From the NCBI GenBank assembly GCA_944323935.1, contig CALUUJ010000007.1, positions 1 to 64,000 of the forward strand: DNA of 64,000 nucleotides, given 5' to 3'. The position numbers and the translations under genes are program-made. Numbering within the stretch: position 1 is the first letter of the stretch; every line of letters begins with the position of its first letter. The DNA is from Candidatus Gastranaerophilales bacterium (GTDB taxonomy: Bacteria > Cyanobacteriota > Vampirovibrionia > Gastranaerophilales > Gastranaerophilaceae). The notes beneath the pieces were generated by a model that was not told where the DNA came from, did no database searches, and worked only from the letters and a program-made list of their open reading frames with translations. Below are positions 7,830-16,791 of this stretch, in pieces.

Positions 7830-9167
7830 ATGATAAATCAATATATGACAGATACAATAAGTGCAATAGCAACACCAATAGGTAATGGCGGTGTAAGTAT
7901 AATAAGGCTTTCGGGAGAAAAAGCTTTTGAAATTATTGATAAAATATTTTCTTCAAAAAATCTTATTGCAGGCAAAATTTATCACGGATGGATTTTGGAA
8001 GATGGAGAAAAATTAGACGAAGTTATAGTGCTTCCATTTAAAGCTCCAAACAGCTATACAGGTGAAGATGTTATAGAAATACAATGTCATGGCGGTGTTC
8101 ATATTACCAATAAAATTTTAGATTTAACAATAAGAAATGGTGCAAGATACGCGGAAAAAGGTGAATATACAAAAAGAGCATTTTTAAACAGGAAAATGGA
8201 TTTGTCTCAAGCAGAAGCTGTTTTAGATTTAATTCATGCCCGTAGTGAAAAATTTGCATCTGCAAGCGCAAAAAATTTATTTGGTAAATTATCTATAGAA
8301 GTAGCAAAAATTAGAAAAGAAATTATGGATTTACTTTCAAAAATTATTGCTGCTGTTGATTTCCCTGAAGATGTTGTTGAACCTGAATATTCATATATAG
8401 AAAATACCATTGAAGGAATTATAGGAAATATAAATTACATTTTAAGTTTTTCAAAAAGCTCAAATATATTCAGACAAGGTATAAAAATTGTTTTGGCAGG
8501 CAGACCTAATGTTGGTAAATCATCTTTATTTAATACGCTTTTAAATTTAGATAGAGCAATTGTTACTGATATAGCAGGTACTACACGTGATGTAATTCAA
8601 GAAACTCTAGATATAGATGGTATTGCCGTAACGATTATAGATACAGCAGGAATTCGTGATGATGAAAATATAAATAAGGTTGAAGCTATTGGGATAGATT
8701 ATTCAAAAAAATATGTTCAAGATGCTGATTTAGTCTTGTTTCTTTATGATTTGAATGATGGATTTACTAAAGAAGACAAAGAAATTCTTGATTCTATAAA
8801 AGATAAAAAATATATAAAAGTTGCTACAAAATCTGATTTAACTTCATTTAAAGATGATGATTCTATTTGTATTTCATTAAAAACGGGTGAAAATATAGAA
8901 GTATTAAAACAAAAAATAAAATCTGCAGTAATAACCCAAAATCTTACAGAAGTTGAGTTTATAACTAATCAAAGGCAGCAAAAAGCATTAGAAGAAACAA
9001 AAAGTTCATTGATTAATGCTTTAATAGCTGCTCAAAATAATGAAATTCAAGATTTGATTTCCATAGATATAAAATCTGCTTTAATGTATATTTCAGAAGT
9101 TTCAGGTGAAGTAATTACAGATGATATATTAAACAATATTTTTGATAATTTCTGTATAGGTAAATAG
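7830..9167 (+). CDS. mnmE: tRNA modification GTPase MnmE
   Basis: 445 residues from the ATG at 7830, which has GAGG five bases upstream. A longer frame reaching back to 7737 lacks a ribosome site and overlaps the divergent gene, so I rejected it. MnmE with MnmG installs the cmnm5 group at tRNA wobble U34. Visible parts are the N-terminal formyl-THF-binding domain (DTISAIATPIGNGGVSIIRLSG), the G domain with GRPNVGKS, the DTAG motif, a TKSD in place of NKxD, and the C-terminal FCIGK with its essential Cys. Length and motifs are standard. Confidence 0.96.
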   Translation: MINQYMTDTISAIATPIGNGGVSIIRLSGEKAFEIIDKIFSSKNLIAGKIYHGWILEDGEKLDEVIVLPFKAPNSYTGEDVIEIQCHGGVHITNKILDLTIRNGARYAEKGEYTKRAFLNRKMDLSQAEAVLDLIHARSEKFASASAKNLFGKLSIEVAKIRKEIMDLLSKIIAAVDFPEDVVEPEYSYIENTIEGIIGNINYILSFSKSSNIFRQGIKIVLAGRPNVGKSSLFNTLLNLDRAIVTDIAGTTRDVIQETLDIDGIAVTIIDTAGIRDDENINKVEAIGIDYSKKYVQDADLVLFLYDLNDGFTKEDKEILDSIKDKKYIKVATKSDLTSFKDDDSICISLKTGENIEVLKQKIKSAVITQNLTEVEFITNQRQQKALEETKSSLINALIAAQNNEIQDLISIDIKSALMYISEVSGEVITDDILNNIFDNFCIGK

Positions 9168-9279
9168 ACTATAACATTAATACCCGATTGGCTAATAAAA
9201 ATTTATTAAAATTTCATTTAAAGTTATAGAGTAGATTTATAGTCAAAATAGTTTAGTGAAATTTAGGAATTGGTGAAAT

Positions 9280-10350
9280 ATGGTTTTGTCTTCGAGTGTT
9301 GTTTATCGCGATAATGGAATAATGCAGGAAATTTTCTTTCAAATTTCAAAATATTTACGTGGTGAAATTATTATTACTGATGAAAATTTTAATATAATTT
9401 TTCATAATACAAAATATATTAAGGAGAATAGAAAGCATAATTTGTATGATATTTTAAATAATTTTATGAATGAAAATATAGAAGAGAATATTGAGAATTT
9501 TAAAAATTCAGATAAAAATCATATCTTTTTAAAACTTATTTTATGTGATAATGCAGTACTTCAAAATATTCCTGTTGATTTACATATTTGTAAGATTAGA
9601 AATAAAGAAAATAAATTAATCGGATTTTCAGTTATAATGCAAGATATTTCTCAAGAAGTAAGAAATAAAATTTTAAAAGAATCATTTGTAGATATAATTT
9701 CTCATGATTTGAAAAATCCGATGAGAGCTAATATTCAAATTTTAGAATTAATATTGAAAAACAGATTTGGAAAGGTTGAGAATAATCTGAAAGTAGTTCT
9801 TGATGAATTATTGAACTCTTGCAAATTTATGAATTATATGGCAGATAATTTATTGATTAAATATAAAAATGAATTTGATTTATATGAACTTCAAAAACAA
9901 GAGTGCTCTATAGTAAATTTAATAAAAGACAGGTGTAATAAATTAATGAATTTTCTTAATAGAAAAAAGCAGTCTGTAGAACTTATAGTAAATGGAGATT
10001 TACCAAAAGTAAACATTGATGTTGATGAAATGGCAAAAGTTATTAGTAATTTAATTATAAATGCTTCTGAACAAAGTGTTGAAAATTCAAAGATAGTTAT
10101 ACAAATAGAGAATCAAAAAGGTAGTATTAATGTTTCATTTATAGATTATGGATATCCACAAAAATCTGAAATATTGAACGGAATATTTGAAGAATATATA
10201 ACTACTACTAATAAATTCAGAAAAGTCGGCTTTGGTTTGGAGCTATATAATTGCAGAAAAATTATAGAAGCTCATAACGGCAGAATCAGTGCAAAAAATG
10301 AATCTAATACAGGAAATATAATTACATTTAGCTTGCCTTTGGCAGGTTAA
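9280..10350 (+). CDS. orphan sensor histidine kinase with PAS-like domain
   Basis: 356 residues without transmembrane segments, so predicted cytosolic. Residues 25-125 resemble a PAS fold (GEIIITDENFNIIFHN, then GFSVIMQDISQE). The dimerisation helix carries the phosphoacceptor SHDLKNP (H142). The ATPase domain has an N box (VISNLIINASEQS). The G1 box reads DYGYP rather than DxGxG, and the G2 box is GFGLELYNCRKI with a final AHNG. The weakened G1 box may lower ATP binding. No response regulator is adjacent. It is convergent with, and overlaps by four bases, the malic enzyme gene. Confidence 0.85.
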   Translation: MVLSSSVVYRDNGIMQEIFFQISKYLRGEIIITDENFNIIFHNTKYIKENRKHNLYDILNNFMNENIEENIENFKNSDKNHIFLKLILCDNAVLQNIPVDLHICKIRNKENKLIGFSVIMQDISQEVRNKILKESFVDIISHDLKNPMRANIQILELILKNRFGKVENNLKVVLDELLNSCKFMNYMADNLLIKYKNEFDLYELQKQECSIVNLIKDRCNKLMNFLNRKKQSVELIVNGDLPKVNIDVDEMAKVISNLIINASEQSVENSKIVIQIENQKGSINVSFIDYGYPQKSEILNGIFEEYITTTNKFRKVGFGLELYNCRKIIEAHNGRISAKNESNTGNIITFSLPLAG

Positions 10351-11846
10351 ATAACATTATTAGATATAGTTAAAGGAACCTGCCTATCGAGTGCATCAGG
10401 TAGAATATAATCTGTAGAAAGTTCATTTTCTTTAACCATAGAAGCTAAAGCAAAAGCACAATTAAGTTTAATTTCATTTGTTATTTTTTTAATATTATTT
10501 TTTAATACTCCATTGAATAATCCGGGGAAAACAAGTGAATTATTAATTTGATTAGGAAAATCACTTCTTCCTGAAGCAGTAATAAATGCACCATATTTTT
10601 TAGCTTCATCGGGCATAATTTCGGGTGTAGGATTTGCAAGTCCAAAAATAATCGGTTTATTATTCATTGATTTAATCATTTCTTCTGATAATAAATTAGG
10701 AGCAGAAAGTCCTATAAAAACATCAGCATTTTTTATGCCTTCTTTAATATTACCTTTGAAACAGTCTAAATTTGTATATTTTGCTATTTCTTCGTGTGCA
10801 AAATTATTTTGTTCTCTTCCTTTATAAATTGCGCCATCAATATCGAACATAATGATGTTTTTAGCACCAACCGCCAAAATAAGTTTACATACTGCAATGG
10901 CAGCAGCTCCGGCTCCTGAAAAAACAATTTTTACATCTTCAATTTTTTTATTTGCAAGATGAAGTGCATTTAATAATGCTGCTAAAACAACAACGGCAGT
11001 TCCGTGTTGATCATCATGAAAAATTGGAATATCTGCTTTTTCAATTAATTTATTCTCAACTTCAAAACATCTTGGTGCTTTAATATCTTCTAAATTAATT
11101 CCTGAAAATGAATTTTGAAGTAATAATACAATCTCAATTATTTCATCCGGAATTTGAGTTTTTAAACATAAAGGCATTGCACTAACATCACCAAGTTCTT
11201 GAAATAATACAGCTTTTCCTTCCATAACAGGTAAACCGGCTAAGCCTTTAATATCTCCAAGTCCCAAAACAGCGCTTCCATCAGATACTATGCCGACAGG
11301 TTTTTTTTGTTTATCTTCTGTTAATTCAATTTCTACAACACCGCCTGCCATTTTTCTTAATTGAAGAGATTTTTCGTTTGTTGTTCCTGTTAATTGATTG
11401 TAATCAAACATAAACAATCTTTTTGAAACGCATAAAAAGAATTCTTTTAAATTATTTGTTTTACCTTTTAAAACAGGTATTGAGACATTAAAATCTATAT
11501 CTTTTACATTATTTTCAATTAAACTTAAATCGATAGCTCCAAATGAAGGTTCTATATTATCTACAACAAGTTTTATTTTGTTTTCATCTTGAGAAGAAAT
11601 TTCAAAAGGGTAAGCATCTATTCCTAAAGTCGCTTTTAGAAAGATTGCCCTTTCAAGTGATTTTTCATAATTAAAAGAAATAACGGCAACAGAATTTTCT
11701 CTGTTTGTATAATCATAAGAAAATTCAGGATTTTCTTTTATTTTAAGACAAGATGCTGCAACTCCCGGGGTATAAACTATTGCAAGGGTATTTTTATCTT
11801 TTACTTCAATTTTAGAAACTATCTTTATGCCGTTGTATTTAACCAT
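10347..11846 (-). CDS. malic enzyme with partly duplicated N-terminal domain
   Basis: 499 residues, longer than the usual 380-470. It should decarboxylate malate to pyruvate with NAD(P). The catalytic opening LAIVYTPGVA is at 21-30. The normal VxxVTDGSAVLGLG block does not follow. Instead residues 53-113 form a diverged copy of the malic domain (AIFLKATLGIDAYP, then EPSFGAIDLSLIE). A true copy starts at about 184 (VGIVSDGSAVLGLG, MEGKAVLF, INLEDIKAPRCFE, FHDDQHGTA). The NAD domain has VFSGAGAAAIAV. The extra copy looks like a domain duplication turned regulatory. It is the last gene of a der-plsY-malic enzyme run. Confidence 0.9.
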   Translation of the reverse strand: MVKYNGIKIVSKIEVKDKNTLAIVYTPGVAASCLKIKENPEFSYDYTNRENSVAVISFNYEKSLERAIFLKATLGIDAYPFEISSQDENKIKLVVDNIEPSFGAIDLSLIENNVKDIDFNVSIPVLKGKTNNLKEFFLCVSKRLFMFDYNQLTGTTNEKSLQLRKMAGGVVEIELTEDKQKKPVGIVSDGSAVLGLGDIKGLAGLPVMEGKAVLFQELGDVSAMPLCLKTQIPDEIIEIVLLLQNSFSGINLEDIKAPRCFEVENKLIEKADIPIFHDDQHGTAVVVLAALLNALHLANKKIEDVKIVFSGAGAAAIAVCKLILAVGAKNIIMFDIDGAIYKGREQNNFAHEEIAKYTNLDCFKGNIKEGIKNADVFIGLSAPNLLSEEMIKSMNNKPIIFGLANPTPEIMPDEAKKYGAFITASGRSDFPNQINNSLVFPGLFNGVLKNNIKKITNEIKLNCAFALASMVKENELSTDYILPDALDRQVPLTISNNVI

Positions 11847-12457
11847 TATTTTCTGACTTTATTTTCTTTACCTTCAAGTAATCTTCTAATATTGGCCTTA
11901 TGCATTATAATCACATAAATTGCACCTAGTGCGGCAAAACAAATATAGTAGATGTTTTGTTCAAAAGCATTCATTAAAATAGGTGCTAAAGAAATTGCTA
12001 TGATTGAGCCTAATGAAACATATTTGGAAGTATATGTTATTAGACCCCAAATAGCCGCAATAATTAACCCTACTGGCCAACATAGAGCAAGAATAGTTCC
12101 AACTCCTGTTGCAACTGATTTTCCGCCTGTAAAACCTAAAAATATAGATTTACTATGACCTATAATAACAGATATTGCAGCAATGACAGGTGCTAAACCC
12201 ATGTAATTCATAAAATTAAACCAATGAACAGCAATTAAAACAGGTATTGCGCCTTTTAAAGCATCCAGAAACATTACAATGAAAAACCATTTTGTTCCCA
12301 AAACTCTTTTAACGTTTGTAGCACCTGTTGATCCTGAACCTGTTTGTCTTATATCAATACCTTTTAATAATTTTACAATAATGTACCCTGTAGGAATTGA
12401 ACCTATTAAATATGAAAAAATCATTACTATTATTAATTTAGTAATTATAATTGTCAT
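11846..12457 (-). CDS. plsY: acyl-phosphate glycerol-3-phosphate acyltransferase PlsY
   Basis: 203 residues, integral membrane, with the PlsY loop motifs SIPTGYI near the start, GSGSTGATNVKRVLG (about 40-54), and GFTGGKSVATGVG (about 110-122). It transfers the acyl group of acyl-phosphate to glycerol 3-phosphate, the first step of phospholipid synthesis in bacteria that use PlsX/PlsY. Its start overlaps the der stop by four bases and its stop overlaps the malic enzyme start by one base, so translation is probably coupled. Confidence 0.95.
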   Translation of the reverse strand: MTIIITKLIIVMIFSYLIGSIPTGYIIVKLLKGIDIRQTGSGSTGATNVKRVLGTKWFFIVMFLDALKGAIPVLIAVHWFNFMNYMGLAPVIAAISVIIGHSKSIFLGFTGGKSVATGVGTILALCWPVGLIIAAIWGLITYTSKYVSLGSIIAISLAPILMNAFEQNIYYICFAALGAIYVIIMHKANIRRLLEGKENKVRK

Positions 12458-13782
12458 TTCTTTTCTCCTTTTTCTTTTGCGGAAATTCTTATTGGAGTGC
12501 CTTTAAATCCAAAAGCTTCTCTTAGTTTATTTTCTAGGTATTTTACATAATTATCTTTTAAGAAATCTTCATTATTAATAAACAGAACAAAAGTCGGCGG
12601 ATTTGTTCTGACCTGAGTCGTATAGAATAATTTTAATCTTTTACCTCTTATACTTGCAGGAGGATTCATAGAAACAGCATCAAGAACAACTCTGTTTAAT
12701 AAGCTTGTTGTTATACGTTTTGAAGTTTCTGAGTATACTTCTTTTGATAATTTATATAAATTAACCAATCTTTGTTTAGTCTTTGCACTAATGAAAACTT
12801 TTGGTGCATAACTTAAAAATGGCATTTCTTTTTCTATTTCACTTTCAAATTTATTGATGGTATTTGATTTTTTATCTTCAATTAAATCCCATTTATTTAT
12901 TGCTAAAATAATAGCTTTGCCTGCATCAATAATAGTTCCGGCTATTTTTTTATCTTGATCCGTAATACCTTCTGTTGCATCAACTACAAGTATTGCTACA
13001 TCACAGTTCCTAATAGCTCGAATAGAACGATCTACTGCAAATTTTTCAATTCCCCAATCAACCTTAGATTTCTTCCTTATACCCGCTGTATCAACTAATA
13101 TAAATTCTTCACCTTCATATTTGACTTTTGAATCTATAGCATCGCGTGTTGTTCCTGAAATATTTGATACAATTACTCTTTCTTTATTTAAAAGGGCATT
13201 AACAATTGAAGATTTACCTACATTTGGTTTACCAACAATTGCAATACGAATATTTTCTGATTTTTCTTCTTCTTCAATATATCCAAAATCTTTTGTAACA
13301 GCATCTAATAAATCACCTACTCCGCCTGAGCCGTGAAGTGCTGAAATAGGGAAAGGTTCACCAACTGCAAGAGAATAAAATTCTGTAGCGTTAATAAATT
13401 TATCAGGATCATCAAGCTTATTAACTGCAAGAAAGATCTCTTTTCCACTTTTTCTTAAAACATTTGCAATATCATAATCTATAGGATTTAGACCTTCTCT
13501 ACCGTCAACAAGGAATATTATTTTATCAGCCTCTTCACATGCAACTTTTGCCTGAGTGAAAATATTAAGCATTATTTCGTCTTCATCACCCGGAATAATA
13601 CCGCCTGTATCTATAACTGTAAATTCTTTATCCATCCATTCAACATCAAAATAGATTCTGTCACGAGTGACTCCTGCTTGGTCATCAACAATTGAATGTC
13701 TTGCTCCCAATAATCTATTAACAAATGTTGATTTACCAACATTTGGACGTCCGACTATTGCTACTATTGGTTTATCTGTCAC
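12454..13782 (-). CDS. der: ribosome biogenesis GTPase Der (EngA)
   Basis: 442 residues, the standard size. Two tandem GTPase domains are complete: GRPNVGKS at 11-18 with DTGG and NKLD, and GKPNVGKS near 185 with DTAG and NKWD. A KH-like C-terminal domain ends in GTPIRISAKEK. Der acts in 50S subunit maturation. It heads an operon with plsY and the malic enzyme gene; a 60-base gap separates it from the spermidine-synthase-like gene upstream on the same strand. Confidence 0.96.
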   Translation of the reverse strand: MTDKPIVAIVGRPNVGKSTFVNRLLGARHSIVDDQAGVTRDRIYFDVEWMDKEFTVIDTGGIIPGDEDEIMLNIFTQAKVACEEADKIIFLVDGREGLNPIDYDIANVLRKSGKEIFLAVNKLDDPDKFINATEFYSLAVGEPFPISALHGSGGVGDLLDAVTKDFGYIEEEEKSENIRIAIVGKPNVGKSSIVNALLNKERVIVSNISGTTRDAIDSKVKYEGEEFILVDTAGIRKKSKVDWGIEKFAVDRSIRAIRNCDVAILVVDATEGITDQDKKIAGTIIDAGKAIILAINKWDLIEDKKSNTINKFESEIEKEMPFLSYAPKVFISAKTKQRLVNLYKLSKEVYSETSKRITTSLLNRVVLDAVSMNPPASIRGKRLKLFYTTQVRTNPPTFVLFINNEDFLKDNYVKYLENKLREAFGFKGTPIRISAKEKGEKK

Positions 13783-13845
13783 TATTATCTTATTCCTGTA
13801 TGTTACAGCTTATATTTTATTACAAATAAACCTTCAATACCAGTT

Positions 13846-14757
13846 TTATTTTGTTTCTATCAGATTATTATAATAATCTTTTAAATAATTTTCTATATTA
13901 ATATTGAGTTTTTTTATTTTTTCAATTAAGTCTTTTAGGAAATTAATTTTAAAATATTTATCTGATGAAAATATTATTACATTTGTTATATCTATAACTC
14001 TCTCATCTATATCAAAGAAACATTTGTAGTATATTTTGTCGGAATAATTCCCTTTAAATATTAAATTATTTTCAAAGAATTTATTGTATTTAGGAAAGAA
14101 ATCAGTAAAAAATTTATTTTTTTTATTATTAAAGTCAGGACTTGCACACATATTTGAAACAAATATTCCGCCTTTTTTTAAAGACTTTTTTATAATGTTG
14201 AAATATTCATCGCTTAAAAATCTTAAATCTATACCGTCATTATTAGCAACATCTACAACAATCAGGTCATATTTTCTTTTATTGTTTCTCAAATATGTAA
14301 TTCCGTCTTGAAGAATAAAATTAAACTTTTCGCTTTGTTCAAAATCAAAATAATTTTTGGCTATATCAACAATATTTTCTTCTAAATCAACTACATCAAT
14401 TGCATTTAATTTTTCAAATAGAAATTCAAAATCGTTAATTATTTTGCCTGACCCCATTCCTATTAAAAGAATATTCTTGATTTTAGGATTCATTAAATAC
14501 GGAATTAAAAAATAATTTATATATGGAAGATTACCTTTATAAAAGTTTGTATTAATAAAACCTGCTTGATATGTATCTTTGTAATGAAGAAATCTGCCTA
14601 TTTCATTTTCTATAACTTTTATATTATGAAAATCAGACTCCATCTCAAAAAGTACTTTGTCATTGAAAATTTTATTATTAATGATTTCCAAGAGTTCTTT
14701 TTTTGGTTTTTTTATTGCGAGTTCTTCAGGTATTAATACAAATTCTTCATTGTTCAT
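13846..14757 (-). CDS. spermidine synthase-like methyltransferase-fold protein
   Basis: 303 residues from the ATG at 14757; an in-frame TTG at 14775 is an alternative. The central domain is the polyamine aminopropyltransferase Rossmann fold: ILLIGMGSGKI (glycine-rich loop), AIDVVDLEENIVDIAKNYF (acidic end of strand 2), and DLIVVDVANNDGID. Spermidine synthases usually show a GGGDG loop and a YDVIxxDxxDP stretch; here both are degenerate. The substrate is therefore uncertain and it may be an SpeE relative with another role. The C-terminal third is Lys/Asn/Ile-rich and not assigned. Divergent from lysS. Confidence 0.7.
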   Translation of the reverse strand: MNNEEFVLIPEELAIKKPKKELLEIINNKIFNDKVLFEMESDFHNIKVIENEIGRFLHYKDTYQAGFINTNFYKGNLPYINYFLIPYLMNPKIKNILLIGMGSGKIINDFEFLFEKLNAIDVVDLEENIVDIAKNYFDFEQSEKFNFILQDGITYLRNNKRKYDLIVVDVANNDGIDLRFLSDEYFNIIKKSLKKGGIFVSNMCASPDFNNKKNKFFTDFFPKYNKFFENNLIFKGNYSDKIYYKCFFDIDERVIDITNVIIFSSDKYFKINFLKDLIEKIKKLNINIENYLKDYYNNLIETK

Positions 14758-14827
14758 ATTGTAATTATCCCACAAATTATATGTTAATGATAAAATTTAA
14801 CTATAAATTATTTAAGTTGGAGGCAAT

Positions 14828-16324
14828 ATGCAAGAGAATAATACGAAAGAAACAACTTCTTCTATTGATGTAATAAGACAAGGAAGAATAGACAAAGCTC
14901 AACATTTAAGGGAATTGGGTTTTAATCCATATCCTTATAAATATGAAAAAACAGTATCAGCGAAAGAGCTTCAAGAAAAGTATAAAGATCTTGCAGACGG
15001 TGAAGAAACGACTGACAGATATAAAGTCGCAGGCCGTGTCATGGCTATTAGAAACTCAGGCATGTTTATTGATTTAATGGATGATACAGGTAAAATCCAG
15101 ATTTTTTCTCATAAACAAAATATAGAGCCGGAAAAAATAAAACTTTTAAAATTAATTGATATAGGTGATATTGTTGGTTTTGAAGGAGATATAAGAAGAA
15201 CACCACGTGGTGAATTAAGTATTAAAGCTATAGATTTTGAAGTATTAACAAAATCTTTAAAACCGCTTCCTGAAAAGTTTCATGGTTTAACAGATGTAGA
15301 AACAAAATACAGACAACGTTATATTGATTTAATTATTAATGAAGAAACAAGAGAAACATTTAGAAAAAGAAGTTTAGTAATCCAGAAAATAAGAGAATTT
15401 TTGGCAGCAAGAGGGTATTTGGAAGTTGATACTCCAATATTGCAAACAGTAGCATCTGGTGCTAACGCAAGACCGTTTACAACACATCATAATGCTTTAG
15501 ATATGGATATGACAATGAGAATTGCTCTTGAATTATATCTAAAAAGATTAATAGTAGGCGGTGTTTCTGAAAGAGTTTATGAAATTGGTAAGTGTTTTAG
15601 AAATGAAGGTATAGATACCCGTCATAATCCTGAATTTACCATGATTGAACTATATCAAGCGTATGCAGATTATAATGATATGATGGAATTAACAGAAAAT
15701 ATGGTTGCATATGTTGCAAAAGAAGTTTTGGGTACAACAAAAATTAAGTACGGAGAAAATGAAATTGATTTAACGCCGCCGTGGGATAGAAAAACCATGA
15801 TTGGCGCTATTCAAGAATATACGGGAGTTGATTTCTTATCTTGCAATAATTTGGAAGAAGCAGTAAAACTGGCTTCAACTATAAATGTAGATGCTCAAGA
15901 ATGTGATTCTTGGGGTAAGGTAATAGACCAAGTATTTGAAGAAAAAGTAGAACCGAGTTTAATTCAGCCTGTACATATTATAGATTATCCGTTAGAAATT
16001 TCTCCGTTAGCTAAAGTTCATAGAAATAATCCTCGTTTAACAGAACGTTTTGAAACAAGAGTAAACGGATGGGAAATAGCTAATGCATTTTCTGAATTAA
16101 CAGATCCGATAGATCAAAGACAAAGGTTTGAAAATCAGGCTCTTGCAAAGGCAAACGGTGATGAAGAAGCAATGGAAATAGATGAAGATTTCATTGAAGC
16201 TTTAGAATACGGCATGCCGCCAACAGGAGGTATGGGGATGGGTATTGACAGATTAGTCATGTTACTTACAAATTCGTCTACAATTCGTGATGTAATTGCC
16301 TTTCCAACGATGAAAAATAAATAG
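14828..16324 (+). CDS. lysS: lysine--tRNA ligase (class II)
   Basis: 498 residues, the usual length. It has an N-terminal OB-fold anticodon-binding domain (VAGRVMAIRNSGMFIDLMDDTGKIQIF) and a class II catalytic core: motif 1 IREFLAARGYLEVDTPIL, motif 2 CFRNEGIDTRHNPEFTMIE, motif 3 GMGMGIDRLVMLL. It charges tRNA-Lys in the cytosol. GGAGG lies six bases before the ATG. It is followed by the HU gene, which has its own promoter. Confidence 0.97.
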   Translation: MQENNTKETTSSIDVIRQGRIDKAQHLRELGFNPYPYKYEKTVSAKELQEKYKDLADGEETTDRYKVAGRVMAIRNSGMFIDLMDDTGKIQIFSHKQNIEPEKIKLLKLIDIGDIVGFEGDIRRTPRGELSIKAIDFEVLTKSLKPLPEKFHGLTDVETKYRQRYIDLIINEETRETFRKRSLVIQKIREFLAARGYLEVDTPILQTVASGANARPFTTHHNALDMDMTMRIALELYLKRLIVGGVSERVYEIGKCFRNEGIDTRHNPEFTMIELYQAYADYNDMMELTENMVAYVAKEVLGTTKIKYGENEIDLTPPWDRKTMIGAIQEYTGVDFLSCNNLEEAVKLASTINVDAQECDSWGKVIDQVFEEKVEPSLIQPVHIIDYPLEISPLAKVHRNNPRLTERFETRVNGWEIANAFSELTDPIDQRQRFENQALAKANGDEEAMEIDEDFIEALEYGMPPTGGMGMGIDRLVMLLTNSSTIRDVIAFPTMKNK

Positions 16325-16362
16325 ATGAGGCTACAATTTAAAACTGTATTGAAAATTAGCTC

Positions 16363-16390
16363 TTGACTACTTCTGAAAAATAGATATAAT
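16363..16390 (+). promoter_or_regulatory. sigma70-type promoter of the HU gene
   Basis: TTGACT at 16363-16368 and TATAAT at 16385-16390 with a 16-base spacer, 36 bases before the HU ATG. One of the cleanest promoters in the window, as expected for an abundant nucleoid protein. Confidence 0.8.
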
Positions 16391-16425
16391 AAGAATGTTA
16401 TATTTAAGGAAAGGGGTTTTATACC

Positions 16426-16719
16426 ATGAATAAAGAAGAATTGGTACAAGAAATTTCAAAAAAAGCAAAAGTTACTCAAAAAGATGCAGCAGAAGTTTTA
16501 AATGCAATTATGTCAACAATTGAAAAAACAGTTGCAAAAGGTAAAAAAGTTACTTTAGTTGGTTTTGGTACATTTGAAGCAAGAAAAAGAGCTGCTCGTA
16601 CAGGTCGTAACCCACAAACCGGTGCTGCTATTAAAATTGCTGCAAAAACTGCTCCTGTATTTACTGCAGGTAAAAAATTCAAAGATGTTGTTGACGGTAA
16701 AGTAGCTGCAAAAAAATAG
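16426..16719 (+). CDS. HU family DNA-binding protein
   Basis: 97 residues: a 90-residue HU fold plus a short Lys/Ala tail. It contains the DNA-binding arm signature GFGTFEARKRAARTGRNPQTG and the C-terminal PVFTAGKKFKDVV. HU dimers bend and compact DNA and help initiation at origins. Ribosome site AAAGGGG lies 9 bases before the ATG. It has its own promoter (16363-16390) and terminator (16742-16776), so is monocistronic. Confidence 0.96.
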   Translation: MNKEELVQEISKKAKVTQKDAAEVLNAIMSTIEKTVAKGKKVTLVGFGTFEARKRAARTGRNPQTGAAIKIAAKTAPVFTAGKKFKDVVDGKVAAKK

Positions 16720-16741
16720 TTTCTTGATTAATATATCAAAT

Positions 16742-16776
16742 AAAAAAGGCTGATAATAAATTTATCAGTCTTTTTT
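16742..16776 (+). terminator. intrinsic terminator after HU
   Basis: GGCTGATAA and TTTATCAGTC pair around a short AT loop, followed by six T. It lies 23 bases after the HU stop and just before the mutS2 start. Confidence 0.85.
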
Positions 16777-16791
16777 GTTTATAATATCTAT

